From Actinomycetes bacterium (GTDB lineage: Bacteria > Actinomycetota > CALGFH01), in assembly GCA_030146615.1 (NCBI GenBank), contig JASLBL010000289.1, forward strand, positions 1 through 6,790: a stretch of DNA of 6,790 bases. Direction: 5' to 3'. Below the pieces are notes generated by a model. That model did no database searches. It was given only the letters and a program-made list of their open reading frames with translations, and was not told the DNA's origin. This document shows positions 4,861 to 6,790 of this stretch, piece after piece (the first letter of the stretch is position 1; each line of letters begins with the position of its first letter). The position numbers and the translations under genes were made by a program.

Positions 4861-5445
4861 ATGGCCACGGTCACCGTGTTCACCAGCCTGACCCTGGACG
4901 GCGTGATGCAGGCCCCCGGCCGGCCCGACGAGGACACCCGCGACGGGTTCGCCCATGGCGGCTGGGCCGTGCCCTACATGGACGAGGTGATGGGCCGGTT
5001 CGCGGCCAAGGGAATGGGCGGCCCCGGGTCCCTGCTGCTCGGGCGGCGGACCTACGAGGACTTCCACTCCTTCTGGCCCAACCAGACCGACAACCCCTTC
5101 ACCGAGGTGCTCGACAACACCCGCAAGTACGTCGCCTCGACGACGCTGCGCGAGCCGCTCCCCTGGCGCAACTCCACCCTGCTCGCGGGCGACGCCGCCG
5201 ACGCCGTGGCCAGGCTCCGGGAGCAGCCGGGCGACGACCTGACCGTGCTCGGCAGCGGCGAGCTGGTCCGGTCGCTGATGCGGCGCGACCTCGTCGACGA
5301 GTACGTGCTCCAGATCCACCCGCTGGTGCTGGGGACGGGCCGCCGGCTGTTCCCCGAGGGCGTGCACGCCGCCTTGCGGCTGGTCGACTCCGTGACCACG
5401 ACGACCGGGGTGATCATCGCCACCTACCGGCCAGCCGGCCGGTAG
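4861..5445 (+). CDS. Dihydrofolate-reductase-fold protein (RibD C-terminal-like reductase)
   Basis: This 194-residue soluble protein belongs to the family related to the reductase domain of RibD and to DHFR, which binds NADPH. It is not a classical folate DHFR or a riboflavin enzyme. Features seen are the N-terminal strand and SLTLDGVMQAPG (9-20), LLLGRRTYEDF (58-68), the KYVASTTL strand (89-96), and the C-terminal block TVLGSGELVRSLMRRDLVDEYVLQIHPLVLGTGRRLFP (128-165), a hallmark of these stand-alone proteins. Length is typical. GGGAGGT lies seven bases before the ATG. It is the first gene of a tight three-gene operon with the DGPF protein (31-bp gap) and the sigma factor, and small reductases of this type are common neighbours of such sigma factors. 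The substrate is unknown. Transcription is plausibly under the co-encoded sigma factor, which is an inference. Confidence 0.92.
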   Translation: MATVTVFTSLTLDGVMQAPGRPDEDTRDGFAHGGWAVPYMDEVMGRFAAKGMGGPGSLLLGRRTYEDFHSFWPNQTDNPFTEVLDNTRKYVASTTLREPLPWRNSTLLAGDAADAVARLREQPGDDLTVLGSGELVRSLMRRDLVDEYVLQIHPLVLGTGRRLFPEGVHAALRLVDSVTTTTGVIIATYRPAGR

Positions 5446-5476
5446 GCTCACCGACGAGACACAGAGGAGCATCCCG

Positions 5477-5830
5477 ATGCGCCAGTACCTGCTCAGCGTC
5501 TACCAGCCCGACGGGCCGCCACCCCCGCCCGAGGAGCTGGAGCGGATCATGGCCGACCTCGACGCCCTCAACACCGAGCTCAAGGCGGCCGGGGCCTGGG
5601 TGTTCGCCGGCGGGCTGCACCCGCCGAGCACGGCGACGGTGGTGCGGGCCAGGGCCGGCGACGTGCTCGTCACCGACGGCCCCTTCACCGAGGGCAAGGA
5701 GCACATCGGCGGGTTCACCATCGTCCGGGCGCCCGATCTGGACGCCGCCCTCGAATGGGGCCGCCGGCTGGCCGAGGCGACCACCCTCCCGATCGAGGTC
5801 CGGCCGTTCCAGGACGACCCTGGGGGCTGA
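5477..5830 (+). CDS. YCII-related DGPF-domain protein
   Basis: This 117-residue protein of the YCII/DGPF family has a ferredoxin-like alpha/beta fold. The core signature is TDGPFTEGKEHIGGF (66-80), with DGPF at 67-70. It is preceded by a charged helix (about 17-39) and followed by a second helix (DLDAALEWGRRLAE, 87-100) and the closing strand IEVRPF (106-111). GAGGAG seven bases before the ATG supports the start. It lies 8 bp upstream of the sigma factor's GTG. DGPF proteins are the characteristic genomic partners of ECF42 sigma factors and are their usual targets. Their biochemical function is unresolved, and I do not assign one. A proline run (residues 14-18) after the first strand is the only local oddity. 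Confidence 0.94.
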   Translation: MRQYLLSVYQPDGPPPPPEELERIMADLDALNTELKAAGAWVFAGGLHPPSTATVVRARAGDVLVTDGPFTEGKEHIGGFTIVRAPDLDAALEWGRRLAEATTLPIEVRPFQDDPGG

Positions 5831-5838
5831 GGTCGGGC

Positions 5839-6790
5839 GTGCCGGCCCTTCCCGCGACCGAGATCGAGCGTGTCTTCCGCCAGGAGCACGGGCGGGCGGT
5901 GGCCGTCCTGGTCCGGGTCTTCGGCGACATCGACGTGGCCGAGGAGGCCGTCCAGGACGCGTTCGCCGCGGCCGTGGAGCGCTGGCCGGCCGCCGGCCTG
6001 CCGCCGAGCCCGGCCGGCTGGATCATCACCACCGCCCGCAACCGGGCCGTCGACCGCCTGCGCCGGGAGGCGACGCGCGCCGACCGCCACGCCCAGGCGG
6101 CCCTGCTCCACGCCCGCGACGAACCGGGGCAGGAGGGGGAGGAGGGGAGGGAGGGCCCGGTGCGTGACGACCGCCTGCGGCTGATCTTCACCTGCTGCCA
6201 CCCGGCCCTCGGCACCGGCGTCCAGGTGGCCCTGACCCTGCGGCTGCTCGGCGGCCTGACCACGGCCGAGATCGCCCGGGCCTTCCTGGTCCCCGAGGCG
6301 ACCATGGCCCAGCGGCTGGTCCGGGCCAAGGGCAAGATCCGCGACGCCGGGATCCCGTACCGGGTGCCGGGCGACGCCGACCTCCCGGACCGCCTGCGGG
6401 CCGTCCTGGCCGTCGTCTACCTGATCTTCAACGAGGGCTACGCCGCCAGCGCCGGGGACGCCCTGGTCAGGCGGGAGCTGTGCGCCGAGGCGATCCGCCT
6501 CGGCCGGGTCCTGGCCGAGCTCATGCCCGACGAGCCGGAGGTGCTGGGACTGCTCGCCCTGATGCTCCTGATCGACGCCCGCCGGGCCGCCCGTACCGCC
6601 CCCGACGGCCGGCTGGTGCTCCTCGCCGACCAGGACCGCGGCCGCTGGGACCGCGACCGGATCGCCGAGGGCCAGGCCATCATGCGGCGCTGCCTGCGCC
6701 GCAACCAGCCCGGCCCCTACCAGCTCCAGGCGGCCATCAACGCCGTCCACAGCGACGCCCCGGTCGCGGCGGCCACCGACTGGGGGCAGA
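5839..6790 (+). CDS. ECF sigma factor with C-terminal extension (ECF42-like), truncated by the window end
   Basis: The visible 317 codons encode an alternative sigma factor directing RNA polymerase to a small regulon. Region sigma2 is about 9-78 (EHGRAVAVLVRVFGDIDVAEEAVQDAF, then WIITTARNRAVDRLRRE). Region sigma4 is about 111-168, with CCHPAL and the helix-turn-helix TTAEIARAFLVPEATMAQRLVRAK. From about 185 a long helical extension carries YLIFNEGYAAS (194-204), LLADQDRGRWDRDRIAEG (261-278) and GPYQLQAAINAVH (292-304), typical of ECF42-type proteins, whose full length is near 400. There is no anti-sigma gene in view; in this group the extension is thought to control activity. The start is a GTG, chosen because GAGGT (5829-5833) overlapping the DGPF stop codon is well placed and because sigma2 begins soon after; this suggests translational coupling. 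The sigma2-sigma4 linker (93-108) is a Gly/Glu-rich stretch encoded by a G-run cluster. Confidence 0.92.
   Translation, partial: MPALPATEIERVFRQEHGRAVAVLVRVFGDIDVAEEAVQDAFAAAVERWPAAGLPPSPAGWIITTARNRAVDRLRREATRADRHAQAALLHARDEPGQEGEEGREGPVRDDRLRLIFTCCHPALGTGVQVALTLRLLGGLTTAEIARAFLVPEATMAQRLVRAKGKIRDAGIPYRVPGDADLPDRLRAVLAVVYLIFNEGYAASAGDALVRRELCAEAIRLGRVLAELMPDEPEVLGLLALMLLIDARRAARTAPDGRLVLLADQDRGRWDRDRIAEGQAIMRRCLRRNQPGPYQLQAAINAVHSDAPVAAATDWGQ
6126..6155 (+). repeat. G-run cluster, potential G-quadruplex inside the sigma gene
   Basis: Five G-tracts of 4, 5, 4, 3 and 3 bases are separated by loops of 5, 4, 1 and 1 bases on the coding strand. This satisfies the usual G-quadruplex pattern. It encodes the flexible linker between sigma2 and sigma4 (residues 96-106), where sequence is under little protein constraint. 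Formation in vivo is not shown. Confidence 0.6.

Noticed and set aside
4128..4937. Leftward open frames opposite tetR copy 2 and the operon genes (also 889-1560, 1723-2529 and 5500-6750)
   Set aside because: Val/Gly/Gln/His-rich shadow frames of well-supported genes on the other strand.

Overview
The window is very GC-rich, its codons end mostly in G or C, and its genes are preceded by GGGAGG/GAGGAG-type ribosome binding sites. Together with the gene content (TetR-controlled DHA2 exporters, an ECF42-type sigma factor with a DGPF protein) this suggests an actinobacterium or another high-GC soil lineage. I cannot name the genus. There are no RNA genes, CRISPR arrays or transposases that I can support.

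The left two thirds hold two diverged copies of one module in the same orientation. Each copy is a leftward DHA2/EmrB-type drug-efflux transporter divergent from a rightward TetR-family repressor. Copy 1 covers about 1-1536; its transporter runs off the left edge. Copy 2 covers 2660-4790. By hand count the transporters share about 88% of residues over the aligned stretch and the regulators about 70%. The two divergent promoter regions keep the same pair of inverted-repeat sites, including an identical 14-bp near-palindrome, with centres exactly 42 bp apart in both copies. The likely logic is that each TetR represses itself and its exporter. Because the recognition helices are identical, the two circuits probably cross-talk. 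The second exporter appears to lack about 40 residues in its middle (half of TM8 to the start of TM9), which should conflict with normal membrane topology.

Between the copies lie a non-coding stretch (1537-1860) with short repeats and a complete aldo/keto reductase gene (1861-2655), which converges on the second exporter with a 4-bp gap.

The right third (4791-6790) is a compact rightward operon: a RibD-C/dihydrofolate-reductase-fold protein, a YCII/DGPF-domain protein and an ECF sigma factor with a long C-terminal extension (ECF42-like, truncated by the window end). Directly after the tetR2 stop codon lies TGTCGA followed at 17 bp by CGTG, which resembles the promoter I recall for ECF42 sigma factors and suggests an autoregulated operon.

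Every gene belongs to a known family. The parts worth a second look are the duplicated promoter footprint, the internally deleted exporter and the sigma/DGPF/reductase operon with its candidate self-recognised promoter.
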